Of a stretch of DNA of 64,000 bases, positions 8,165 through 15,864 are shown piece by piece. How positions within the stretch are numbered: the first letter of the stretch is position 1; each line of letters starts with the position of its first letter. The translations under genes were made by a program, and so were the position numbers. Source of the DNA: CAZIOH01 sp964540815 (GTDB taxonomy: Bacteria; Myxococcota_A; Polyangia; Fen-1088); NCBI GenBank assembly GCA_964540815.1, contig CAZIOH010000010.1:1-64000 (forward strand). Reading direction: 5' to 3'. The notes below the pieces were generated by a model. That model saw nothing but the letters and a program-made list of their open reading frames with translations, made no database searches and was not told the origin of the DNA.

Positions 8165-9190
8165 CTAGCGAGGGCCGAGCTCGCTGGTCGGGCGGCCGAA
8201 GATGTCGTCGTGGTAGCGGGCGACCAGGTAGACGGCCGCCGCGGTGAAGACACCGCCGGCGATGAAGGCCACGTTGGCTCCGGTGCCGAAGCGCTGCTTC
8301 TGGTCGAAGTCGCTCTGGGCCTCGGCGCGGGTCGCGCCCGAAGGTGTGACCTGCGAGAGAACCCCCAGGAACCCCCCGGTGGCGAACGACACCGCCGCCA
8401 GGGCGGCGCTCCCGCCGGCCGCCGGCCCGGGCCAGGATCGGCGCTCGGGGAGATTGCGCTCGGTCAGGTTCACGCCGAGCTCCTGCCCAGGAACCACCTC
8501 GACCGAGGAGATCCAGGGAAACCGGTTGTCGGCCTCGACCCGCACGTTGTGCCTTCCGGCCAGCAGCGTCCCGGAGATGAGCGGGGTGATGCCGAGATAG
8601 GCGTTGTCGATGGAGACCCGGGCCCCGGTGGGCAGGGTGGTGATCTGGATCCGACCCGGCTCCACGCGCGGCCGGAAGAGCTCCTCGGTCGAGGTCTCGA
8701 CGGCGGCGATGAGGTCGGGGATTCCGCCCTCGACGAGCCGGAAGATGTGGTTCTCGACCGTGTTGTTCTCGACGTTGTTCAGGTTGAGCGAGAACAGGAA
8801 CTGGTTACCCCGCAAGCCCACGGTTCCGGCCACGATGCGCCGCACGCCGAGCGACACGGCCGCCCGACCGAGGCACCCGAGATCGTCGATGCAGGCCTGG
8901 GCGCGCTGCTCGTTTTCGACCCCGAGCCGCGCCCGAAACTCCTCCCGGCCGGCGAGCTCGACGTCCTTGCGCTGCGCGATGTGGGCGATGACGATCTCGG
9001 TGAGGTTGTCCGCCAGGTAGGCGTCCTTCTCGGTGGTCCCCATGACCAGGACTGCCAGCTTCTCGGGCGGCTCGGTTCCGGCGGCCCTCGGCGGAGGCCC
9101 TGCCCCTGGACTCGCGGCCGCGCCGGCCCGCGCGACCAGCGCCAGCACGAGCACCACCGTCCCGAGTGCGGGCCACGCGCCGCGGCTCAT
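8165..9190 (-). CDS. PEGA-domain exported membrane protein
   Basis: 341 residues. An N-terminal signal peptide is followed by a domain that begins KLAVLVMG and includes ADNLTEIVIAHIA and ACIDDLGCLGRAAVSLGVRRIVAGTVG, a TolB/FlgO-like alpha-beta fold used to assemble outer-membrane or lipoprotein systems. Next comes a PEGA repeat (GRIQITTLPTGARVSIDNAYLG split around the turn, GRHNVRVEAD). Two hydrophobic helices near the C-terminus (AAVSFATGGFLG and VAFIAGGVFTAAAVYLVA) end the protein. It is the last gene of a three-gene operon with a Ser/Thr kinase and a Cys-rich lipoprotein; its ATG overlaps the previous stop (ATGA). It may be a surface-side partner of the kinase, which is inference from linkage. 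Confidence 0.82.
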   Translation of the reverse strand: MSRGAWPALGTVVLVLALVARAGAAASPGAGPPPRAAGTEPPEKLAVLVMGTTEKDAYLADNLTEIVIAHIAQRKDVELAGREEFRARLGVENEQRAQACIDDLGCLGRAAVSLGVRRIVAGTVGLRGNQFLFSLNLNNVENNTVENHIFRLVEGGIPDLIAAVETSTEELFRPRVEPGRIQITTLPTGARVSIDNAYLGITPLISGTLLAGRHNVRVEADNRFPWISSVEVVPGQELGVNLTERNLPERRSWPGPAAGGSAALAAVSFATGGFLGVLSQVTPSGATRAEAQSDFDQKQRFGTGANVAFIAGGVFTAAAVYLVARYHDDIFGRPTSELGPR

Positions 9191-10647
9191 CCGCCCGCCC
9201 CCGTCGCGCTCACGCACGTCGAGCCGGTGCATACCCCCGACTTGCAGGCGCTCGCCCCCGGACAGGCGCTGCCATCGTCGAGGAGTTGCTGGCACGTGCC
9301 TGTGGCTTCGGAGCACCATGAGTTGCCCTTCATCCACCGATCTGTGGCGCAGTCCGAGGCCTGGGTGCACTTCTTGGTGCAGATGCTCGGCGCGCCCGGG
9401 ACGGTGGGCAGACACGACAGATCCTTCGCGCTGTCGACGCAGTTCCCGTCGGTCTGGCAGGGGTAGCCGAAGTAGCCGGGAAAGCAAACCGGCTGCGGTC
9501 CGCCCCGCGGGGTGAGGCAGGTGTGCTCGATCCCGCCCCGCTGCGTGCACCCACCGTCGGCGTCGCAGGGGAGCAGACAGGTGCCGAGCGCATCCGCCGG
9601 GTCGAACCGCGTGCAGACCTCCTTGGCGTTGCGCTTCAGGCAGTCCTTGTCCTCGGAGCAGTCGGAGCCCCGGAACGAGTTCGGAGTCCGGCAGTAGCCC
9701 GGGTCGTCCGGCTGGGCGGGGTTCTTCACGCAGAGAAAGAGCCCCTGGATCCCGTCGAACTGCGTGCAGTCGGCGTCGGTCATACAGCGGGTGGTGCAGA
9801 CCTTGAACCCGATGCCGGTGTTCTCGCAGCGGCCCACCATGCAGTCCATGTCGTCGAGACAGGTGAACCCGAGCAGCCCCGGGATGCAGACCTTGGGCGT
9901 GACCCCGGTCGAGACCCGGCGATAGCACAGGAAGTTTGGTGGACAGTCGAGGTTGGAGTCGCAGTTCGGGACGCAGATGTCGGGCGGATTGGTGTTCGCC
10001 GGCACCACGTCCTGCAGGCACGACTCTCCGGCCGCGCAGGACGACCCACGCGACTTGCAGTCGGTCTGCAAGCAGAAGAGGTGGTCGAGATGAACGTCCC
10101 GCGAGTCGGGGTAGACGACGGTCTCGAGGAAGCTCGAGGCGCAGACCGAGCGGATCGGGTTGGTGCAGTCCTCGTCCTGCATGCAGGGGCTCATGGTGGT
10201 GCACACGCCCTCGTTGTTCACGAGATCGGTCCGGTAGCAGCGCAGATCGGGGCTCCCGCAGGCGGCGGTGGGCGCGGCGTCCGTGTCTTCGGAGGGCCTG
10301 CAGGTCTGAAGCTCGACGTTGGGTTTCCCCGGGCTCGACTTCAAGCAGGCGGCCGTGCCGTCACTGGCCCCCGGGCCGGTGAGGGGGGCGACGCCTCCGT
10401 TGGGATCGGGGTCGCAGGTCCGGGCACAGAAGTCCGCACCGCCGATCTGGCTGCTGGAGAAGCACGCCATCGGGCGGTTGCTCTCGTCGGTGCCGCAGGT
10501 CTGGCCGGGGGCGCCAGGGTCGCAACGGAAGACCCGCTGCTCGAACTTGGCCCGGTCGACCCGGCAGCCGACGGCGAGGAGCGTGCACCCGAGCGCCGCC
10601 ACGGCGCCGAGCGCGGCCGCGATGCGCGGCGATGATCGGGCTCGCAT
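9187..10647 (-). CDS. Cysteine-rich lipoprotein
   Basis: 486 residues. A type II signal peptide ends in the lipobox LAVGC. The mature protein holds more than 40 cysteines spread in repeated blocks such as CMQDEDCTNP, CDSNLDCPPNFLCY, CLDDMDCMVGRC, CMTDADCTQF and CSEDKDCLKR. The repeated C-x(3)-D-C pattern resembles the disulfide-rich EGF/TIL-like modules common in myxobacterial surface proteins. It is the middle gene of the kinase operon: it starts 54 nt after the kinase stop and overlaps the PEGA gene by 4 nt. It may be an extracytoplasmic sensor or structural protein; no enzymatic motif is visible. Confidence 0.8.
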   Translation of the reverse strand: MRARSSPRIAAALGAVAALGCTLLAVGCRVDRAKFEQRVFRCDPGAPGQTCGTDESNRPMACFSSSQIGGADFCARTCDPDPNGGVAPLTGPGASDGTAACLKSSPGKPNVELQTCRPSEDTDAAPTAACGSPDLRCYRTDLVNNEGVCTTMSPCMQDEDCTNPIRSVCASSFLETVVYPDSRDVHLDHLFCLQTDCKSRGSSCAAGESCLQDVVPANTNPPDICVPNCDSNLDCPPNFLCYRRVSTGVTPKVCIPGLLGFTCLDDMDCMVGRCENTGIGFKVCTTRCMTDADCTQFDGIQGLFLCVKNPAQPDDPGYCRTPNSFRGSDCSEDKDCLKRNAKEVCTRFDPADALGTCLLPCDADGGCTQRGGIEHTCLTPRGGPQPVCFPGYFGYPCQTDGNCVDSAKDLSCLPTVPGAPSICTKKCTQASDCATDRWMKGNSWCSEATGTCQQLLDDGSACPGASACKSGVCTGSTCVSATGAGG

Positions 10648-10700
10648 GCGCCTCCGCGTCCCCCTCAGCGTCAGCGTCCCCGTCCCGGAGCGCGGGCGGC

Positions 10701-12503
10701 TCACTTGACGATGCTCTCGATGAACATGGCGTCGGGGGCGTCGGGGGCAAGCTCGAGGTATCGGCGGTAGTTCTCCTTGGCGCGTGCGGAGTTGCCCGAG
10801 CGCATGTAGCACTTGCCGAGGAAGCGGTAGATCTCGGGTGTCCCCGGGCTCGTCGATCGCAGCAGCTCGCCGCGCTGGCAGGCCGCCGCGACCTCCCCCT
10901 GTCCGAGCAGACCCTCGGCCTCGGTCAGGCCCCCCTTGCCGCTCCCGGAGGGGTTGATCTCGCTCGGCGTCGTGTTCGGCACCATGGCCGCGGACACCTT
11001 GCCGGTCCCGGCCGCAGGGGTGGGTCGGAGGTCGGATCGTCGTGCCGGAGTCGGCCTGCCGGGCGACGGCGGTGCCGCGGCGAGCGTCGCCGGCCCGGAC
11101 GGCTCCGCGGCCGCGCGATCTCGCCGCAAGCCGCTCCGGGTCTTGCGCGGGCCTGCCAGGCGCGGCTCGGCCCCGGGTCCCCCCTCGGGGAGCAGCGGCT
11201 CTTCGACGGCGGCCGGCAGAGCCACCGCCGAGGCCGAGGCGGCCACGGGCTGGGAGCGCGGGTCGGATTCGGACCGACCGGGCGTGGCGGCCGGGCGAAC
11301 GGGGAGGCCGACGGGTGTGGGGGGCGGGGCGGGGGGGGCCGCGGCACTCGCCCCGGACAGCGTCGCCCCAGCGGGGGCCGGGAACCCCGAGGAGGCTCCG
11401 CGCCCGCCCCACCGCACGAGCCCGATGGTGGCGCCGAGCGCGAGGGCCGCCGCGGCTCCAACGACGATTCCACGGGTGGGCCCGGAACGGCGGACCTCGG
11501 CGGTGGTCGCCGACGGGTCGCCGCGGGCTCCGGTCTCCGCCCACTGTCCCGGGTCGACGGGCGTCGCAGGCAAGGTGGCGGCGCTCGAGCGCGGGCGGCG
11601 TCCCACCCGTCCGGCGCCGACGTTCTCGAGCTCCTCGCGAAAGAGGGCCGCGCTCGCCGGTCGCAGCTCCCGGTCCTTCGCGAGCCCGCGCAAGATGAGG
11701 TCGTCGAGGGCCGACGGGAGCTTGTGTCCGGGTCGCCGGGAGCTCGGCACGACCGGGCTCTCGCTGAGGTGACGGCTCACGATCGCGATGGGGGTGTTGC
11801 CGTGGAACGGGATGTCGCCGGTGACCATCTGGAACAGGATCACCGCTGCCGAATAGAGGTCGGCGCGCCCATCGAGGGGCTCCCCCCGGGCTTGCTCCGG
11901 GGACATGTACTCGGGCGTTCCACACACGAGCCCCTGGATCGTCAACATCTGGGGCTCGGTGTGCCCATCGTCCATCTGGGCCTTGGCGATGCCGTAGTCG
12001 CAGACCTTCACGAAGTCGGGCTCTCCACGCCGCTCGATCAGCATGATGTTGCTCGGCTTGAGATCGCGGTGGATCACCCCCTGGGCGTGGGCCTCGTCCA
12101 GGGCCGCCAGCACCTGCGTCATGATGCGCACGATGCGGGGCAGCGGCAGAGGGAACTCCTCGCGGATCACCCGGGACAGGTCGCGCCCGGCCAGGAGCTC
12201 CATCGCGATGTACAGCACGCCGGTCTGATCGCGACCAGAGTCGATGATCTGGATGGAGTTGGGGTGGTTCAAGCGCGAGGCGCTCTTCGCTTCGCGCTGG
12301 AATCGCCGCACGAGCTTGTCGTCGTCCGTCAGGTGGGTATGCAAGATCTTGACCGCCACGGCCTTGCCGAGCGAGATCTGCTCTGCCTGGTAGACGTTCC
12401 CCATCGCGCCGGAGCCGATCAGCCGCTGAATTCGAAAGTTCCCGGCGATCAGCCGGCCTGGGAAGGGATCGAGGATCGAGGTGCTGGTGTCTTCCGACGT
12501 CAT
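10701..12503 (-). CDS. Hanks-type Ser/Thr protein kinase with membrane helix and C-terminal TPR-like region
   Basis: 600 residues. The cytoplasmic kinase domain spans about residues 23-285, with the Gly loop GSGAMGNVY (30-38), the ATP lysine in AVKIL (K52), catalytic loop HRDLKPSN (145-152), a DYG metal motif (169-171) in place of the usual DFG, and TPEYMSPEQARG. One membrane helix lies near residues 355-375 (GIVVGAAAALALGATIGLV). A long Pro/Ala-rich extracytoplasmic linker and a short TPR-like end (LLRSTSPGTPEIYRFLGKCYM ... split here) follow. All catalytic residues are present, so it should be active. AGGA lies 3 nt before ATG 12503. It heads the operon with the Cys-rich lipoprotein and PEGA protein. 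Confidence 0.93.
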   Translation of the reverse strand: MTSEDTSTSILDPFPGRLIAGNFRIQRLIGSGAMGNVYQAEQISLGKAVAVKILHTHLTDDDKLVRRFQREAKSASRLNHPNSIQIIDSGRDQTGVLYIAMELLAGRDLSRVIREEFPLPLPRIVRIMTQVLAALDEAHAQGVIHRDLKPSNIMLIERRGEPDFVKVCDYGIAKAQMDDGHTEPQMLTIQGLVCGTPEYMSPEQARGEPLDGRADLYSAAVILFQMVTGDIPFHGNTPIAIVSRHLSESPVVPSSRRPGHKLPSALDDLILRGLAKDRELRPASAALFREELENVGAGRVGRRPRSSAATLPATPVDPGQWAETGARGDPSATTAEVRRSGPTRGIVVGAAAALALGATIGLVRWGGRGASSGFPAPAGATLSGASAAAPPAPPPTPVGLPVRPAATPGRSESDPRSQPVAASASAVALPAAVEEPLLPEGGPGAEPRLAGPRKTRSGLRRDRAAAEPSGPATLAAAPPSPGRPTPARRSDLRPTPAAGTGKVSAAMVPNTTPSEINPSGSGKGGLTEAEGLLGQGEVAAACQRGELLRSTSPGTPEIYRFLGKCYMRSGNSARAKENYRRYLELAPDAPDAMFIESIVK

Positions 12504-12636
12504 TTCCTGGCCTGGGATGCGTGTCGGATGATAGCGCGATACCGCGGCGAAAAGACAGCCTGGGTGGCCGGTGGCTCTGACGGTGGCGGCCGTTTTCGAC
12601 CGCCCCGCTTCGGCCGTCTCTTGCGCCCCTCCGCCG

Positions 12637-13275
12637 CTACTTGTTTGGCTGGGGCGTCATGCGGAGGTAGGGCTTGACGACCTTGTAGCCCTTGGGGAAC
12701 TTCTGCGCGAGCACCGCCGGGTCCTGCAGCGACGGGACGATCACGCAATCCTCGCCGTCCTTCCAGTTGGCCGGCGTGGCGACCGAGTGGCTGTCGGTGA
12801 GCTGCAGCGAATCGATGGCCCGCAGGATCTCGTCGAAGTTACGCCCCGTGCTGGCCGGGTAGGTGATGGTCAGCCGCACCTTCTTCTTGGGATCGATCAC
12901 GAACACCGAACGGACCGTGAGCGTGTCGTTGGCGTCGGGGTGAATCATCCCGTAGAGCGTCGACACCTTGCGGTCGGCGTCGCCGAGGATCGGGAAGTTC
13001 ATCTTGGTGTGGGAGGTCTCCTCGATGTCGGCGATCCAGCGCTTGTGGGACTCGACGTCGTCGACGCTGACCGCTATGGGCTTGACGTGGCGCTTGGCGA
13101 ACTCGCCCTTCAGCTTGGCCACGGTGCCGAGCTCGGTGGTGCAGACGGGGGTGAAGTCCCGGGGATGGGAGAACAGGATCGCCCAGTCGTTGCCGATCCA
13201 CTCGTGGAACTTGATGGTGCCTTCGGTGGACTCCTGCACGAAATCGGGGGCGGTCGAACCGAGTGTGATGCTCAT
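12637..13275 (-). CDS. 1-Cys peroxiredoxin (Prx6 type)
   Basis: 212 residues, the usual length for Prx6/AhpC-like 1-Cys peroxiredoxins. The peroxidatic cysteine is C45 in RDFTPVCTTELG. The Prx6-type C-terminal extension is present (NWKDGEDCVIVPSL, FPKGYKVVKPYLRMTP). These enzymes reduce hydrogen peroxide and organic peroxides in the cytoplasm. A strong AAGGAG Shine-Dalgarno lies 6 nt before ATG 13275. The gene stands alone between the kinase operon and a divergent pseudouridine synthase gene. A second cysteine (GEDC) lies in the C-terminal domain, but no resolving-Cys motif of 2-Cys enzymes is seen. Confidence 0.95.
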   Translation of the reverse strand: MSITLGSTAPDFVQESTEGTIKFHEWIGNDWAILFSHPRDFTPVCTTELGTVAKLKGEFAKRHVKPIAVSVDDVESHKRWIADIEETSHTKMNFPILGDADRKVSTLYGMIHPDANDTLTVRSVFVIDPKKKVRLTITYPASTGRNFDEILRAIDSLQLTDSHSVATPANWKDGEDCVIVPSLQDPAVLAQKFPKGYKVVKPYLRMTPQPNK

Positions 13276-13350
13276 GGTGGCTCCTTCTTTTCGGATGGAC
13301 AGATGGGGGCTCGGCCGTTATATCGCTCGATTCTCCGCGCGGCCAACGGT

Positions 13351-13378
13351 TCCTCGGGGTCTGGTCCTCGGGGTCTGG
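13351..13378. repeat. Exact 14-bp tandem duplication
   Basis: TCCTCGGGGTCTGG occurs twice in direct tandem, ending 4 nt before the ATG of the pseudouridine synthase gene. It occupies the place where a Shine-Dalgarno would be expected. Confidence 0.9.
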
Positions 13379-13382
13379 CGAG

Positions 13383-14291
13383 ATGTCGAACCCGAAATCA
13401 CATCAGCTCATCGTCCCAACCGCCAGCGACGGCGAACGGCTGGACCGCGCGCTCGCCGGGCCAGAGTCTGGCGTGACCCGCGGAGAAGCCCGACGCCTGA
13501 TCGCGGCGGGCGTGGTCTTCGTCGGGGGACGGCGCTGCGGAATCTGCTCGCGCCTGGTGCGGACGGGAGACTCCATCACCTGGCAGACACCTGCGCGACA
13601 GGCCGGGGCCCGCTCGAGCGGAGGACCGGACGAAGCCGATCCGCTGCGCCTGGTGGTGGAGCGGCCCGGGTTCTGGATCTTCGACAAGCCGGCCGGGATG
13701 CCGGTCGAGCCCACCCGCGCCGGCAAGCTCGGGACCCTGTCGGAGGTGGTCCGCACGCGCTTCGGCGAGGTGGGCCTGGTCACCCACCGGCTCGACGCCG
13801 CCACCAGCGGCCTGCTCGTCGTCGCACGGCAGCCCCGGGTGCAGGTCGAGCTGAACGCCCTGTTCGCCGAGCACGCCATCGCGCGCCGCTACCTGGCCAT
13901 GGTCTCGGTCGACCCGGACGCCAGCCGAGAATCGGCCGAGGGGTTGTGGCGCTCGGGCGCGCTCACGATCGACCGCCCGCTCGACGGCAAGCGCGCGGTC
14001 ACCCACGTGACCTTGCTCGCACGCAGTGACACCGCGGCGGCACTGCTGGTGGACCTCGACACCGGGCGCACCCGTCAGATTCGCCGCCACCTCGCCGAGG
14101 TGCACCTGCCCATCATCGGCGAATCTCCGAGCGGTCAGCGCACCGGAGGTCGCCTCCTGCTCCACGCCTACCGCCTGACGCTCCCTCCCCGCTTCAGCGG
14201 AGGTGCCCTCGACGTCACCTCCCCCATCCCCGCCCCCTTCCTCACCGCCGCCCGCTCCCTCAAGCTCGATCTCTCGAAAGACCTCCCCTGA
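13383..14291 (+). CDS. RluA-family pseudouridine synthase
   Basis: 302 residues. An N-terminal S4-like RNA-binding part (ERLDRAL, RGEARRLIAAGVVFVGGRR) is followed by the catalytic domain. The signature HRLDAATSGLLVVAR contains the catalytic aspartate; later motifs are RTRQIRRHLAEV and PIIGE. It isomerises uridine to pseudouridine in rRNA or tRNA. The Ala-Ala after HRLD replaces the usual Arg-Asp/Lys-Asp of RluA/C/D, so target prediction is unsafe. ATG 13383 has no Shine-Dalgarno and follows a 14-bp duplication. It is divergent from the peroxiredoxin and convergent with pfkA. Confidence 0.92.
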   Translation: MSNPKSHQLIVPTASDGERLDRALAGPESGVTRGEARRLIAAGVVFVGGRRCGICSRLVRTGDSITWQTPARQAGARSSGGPDEADPLRLVVERPGFWIFDKPAGMPVEPTRAGKLGTLSEVVRTRFGEVGLVTHRLDAATSGLLVVARQPRVQVELNALFAEHAIARRYLAMVSVDPDASRESAEGLWRSGALTIDRPLDGKRAVTHVTLLARSDTAAALLVDLDTGRTRQIRRHLAEVHLPIIGESPSGQRTGGRLLLHAYRLTLPPRFSGGALDVTSPIPAPFLTAARSLKLDLSKDLP

Positions 14292-14338
14292 GCCTTCCCG
14301 CTCCGTGTCCCTCCCTTCGCAAGGAGGGAACGCGAGTC

Positions 14339-14362
14339 GAGTCCGAGTCCGAGTCCGAGTTC
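14339..14362. repeat. Hexanucleotide repeat (GAGTCC)3-GAGTTC
   Basis: Three GAGTCC units and one GAGTTC lie in the gap between convergent rluA-type and pfkA genes. This is one of several 6-bp repeats near gene ends in the window. Confidence 0.85.
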
Positions 14363-14463
14363 GAGGGAGGTCCGCGTGAGATCAAGTCGCGGGGGAAGGG
14401 AAAAGGGAGGTGGGAGAGATCAGCACCGCTGCCAGGATGCGTTCGCTCGCGCGGTGGATCGGA

Positions 14464-14480
14464 GGTTGGCTTTGCCAACC
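14464..14480. repeat. Triloop hairpin GGTTGGC-TTT-GCCAACC
   Basis: A perfect 7-bp inverted repeat with a TTT loop, the first of four triloop hairpins between the convergent rluA-type and pfkA genes. Confidence 0.85.
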
Positions 14481-14489
14481 GGAGACGGC

Positions 14490-14504
14490 ATCTGCAAAGC
14501 AGAT
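14490..14504. repeat. Triloop hairpin ATCTGC-AAA-GCAGAT
   Basis: A perfect 6-bp inverted repeat with an AAA loop, 9 bp after the preceding hairpin. Confidence 0.8.
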
Positions 14505-14539
14505 CCGGCCACGATTCTCGTCGTCCGTCGGGAGGGGCC

Positions 14540-14566
14540 CGCGGGGAGGGGCCGCCCCTCCCCGCG
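14540..14566 (-). terminator. Strong GC hairpin downstream of pfkA
   Basis: A perfect 12-bp stem (CGCGGGGAGGGG / CCCCTCCCCGCG) with a CCG loop lies 18 bp beyond the pfkA stop. There is no T-tract. It is followed at 14568-14580 by another perfect hairpin, GCGCC-GAA-GGCGC. It is probably the pfkA terminator or an mRNA 3' stabiliser. Confidence 0.7.
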
Positions 14567-14584
14567 AGCGCCGAAGGCGCGTTC

Positions 14585-15664
14585 TTAATCGCCCAGGCAG
14601 ATCCCGAGGTCGCGCGCGGTCTGGACGGTGTCGGAGTCGAGAGGGACGGTCTTCATGACCGCGATGGCCTCGTCGATGGGGACGGGGACCATGTGCGGAG
14701 GATGATAGGCCGCGAGGTGGCCGAATTGCCCGGCCTCCACCATGCGCACCGCCGCCGCCCCGAAGCGCAGCGCGAGCAGCCGGTCGCGGTGGGTCGGGCC
14801 TCCCCCCCGCTGCAGGTGTCCGAGGACGAGCGACCGGGTCTCGAAGCCCGTCTGGCGCGCAATCTGATCCGCCAGGCGCTCGGCCAGGCCCCCGATGCGC
14901 ACCTCGCGGCCGAGCTCCTCGCCGATGGTGCTCAAGGTTCCGTCCTTGGGCGCCGCGCCCTCGGCGCACACCACCAGCGCGTAGCGACGCCCGCTGGCGT
15001 AGCGGCGCTTGAGGTGGGCCACCACCTTGTTCATGTCGTAGGGGATCTCGGGCATCAGGATCACGTGGGCGTTGCCGGCCACGCCCGCGTGCATGGCGAT
15101 CCACCCCGCATAACGGCCCATGACCTCGACCACCATCACGCGCTCGTGCGACTCCGCGGTGGTGTGCAGCCGATCGATCGCCTCCGTGGCCACGGTCACC
15201 GCGGTATCGAACCCGAAGGTGGCCTGGGTACAGGACAGATCGTTGTCGATGGTCTTCGGCACGCCCACGATGGGCATCCCCTTCTTGATGAAGCGGCTGG
15301 CGATGCGGAAGGCGCCGTCGCCGCCGATCGCGATCAAGGCGTCGCCACCCACCTCCTTGAAGCGCTGGATCACCTGATCAGAGATGTCGGTGAGGACCTT
15401 CTTCCCATTCTCCTCGGTGATGAACTCGAAGGGATGACCCTTGTTCACCGTCCCGAGGATGGTCCCGCCGAGGTGGGCGATCCCGCGCACCCGATCCCGC
15501 GTGAGATCGATGAGGCCCCCATCTTCGGGGGCGATGAGCCCGTGGTAGCCCCGGCGAATCCCGGTGACTTTCCAGCCCCTTCGCAGGGCCGAGAGGGTGA
15601 CCGAGCGGATCACGGCATTCAATCCGGGGGCGTCGCCGCCACCGGTGTTCACCAGGATGTGCAT
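14585..15664 (-). CDS. pfkA: 6-phosphofructokinase (group III, probably ATP-dependent)
   Basis: 359 residues. It phosphorylates fructose-6-phosphate in glycolysis. Motifs: TGGGDAPGLNAVIR at the N-terminus, IAIGGDGAFRIA (nucleotide site), PKTIDNDL (catalytic Asp), FGFDTAV, AIDRLHTTAESHERV, VVEVMGRYAGWIA and LGHLQRGG. The combination of Gly in GGDG with Lys in PKTIDND is that of the actinobacterial-type group III enzymes. The GGDG glycine points to ATP, while the lysine is shared with pyrophosphate enzymes. ATG 15664 gives the family's usual N-terminus. The gene is followed by a strong hairpin. Confidence 0.93.
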   Translation of the reverse strand: MHILVNTGGGDAPGLNAVIRSVTLSALRRGWKVTGIRRGYHGLIAPEDGGLIDLTRDRVRGIAHLGGTILGTVNKGHPFEFITEENGKKVLTDISDQVIQRFKEVGGDALIAIGGDGAFRIASRFIKKGMPIVGVPKTIDNDLSCTQATFGFDTAVTVATEAIDRLHTTAESHERVMVVEVMGRYAGWIAMHAGVAGNAHVILMPEIPYDMNKVVAHLKRRYASGRRYALVVCAEGAAPKDGTLSTIGEELGREVRIGGLAERLADQIARQTGFETRSLVLGHLQRGGGPTHRDRLLALRFGAAAVRMVEAGQFGHLAAYHPPHMVPVPIDEAIAVMKTVPLDSDTVQTARDLGICLGD

Positions 15665-15864
15665 TGACCCAAGCCAATATCGCGGCGGGAGGATTCCTGC
15701 AACACCCCGGCCCGGGAACGGTGCCCGGTGGGTGATTCCACGGCTCAGCGAAGGCGGGTCGTTCGGGTGGCCCTGGGGTGACGGGCGGAGATCCTTCGGG
15801 CAGAATGCCCGCGCCAGCCGACGCGTCACCACGTGACGGCCATTCCGGCTTCGGCTGGCCCTCG

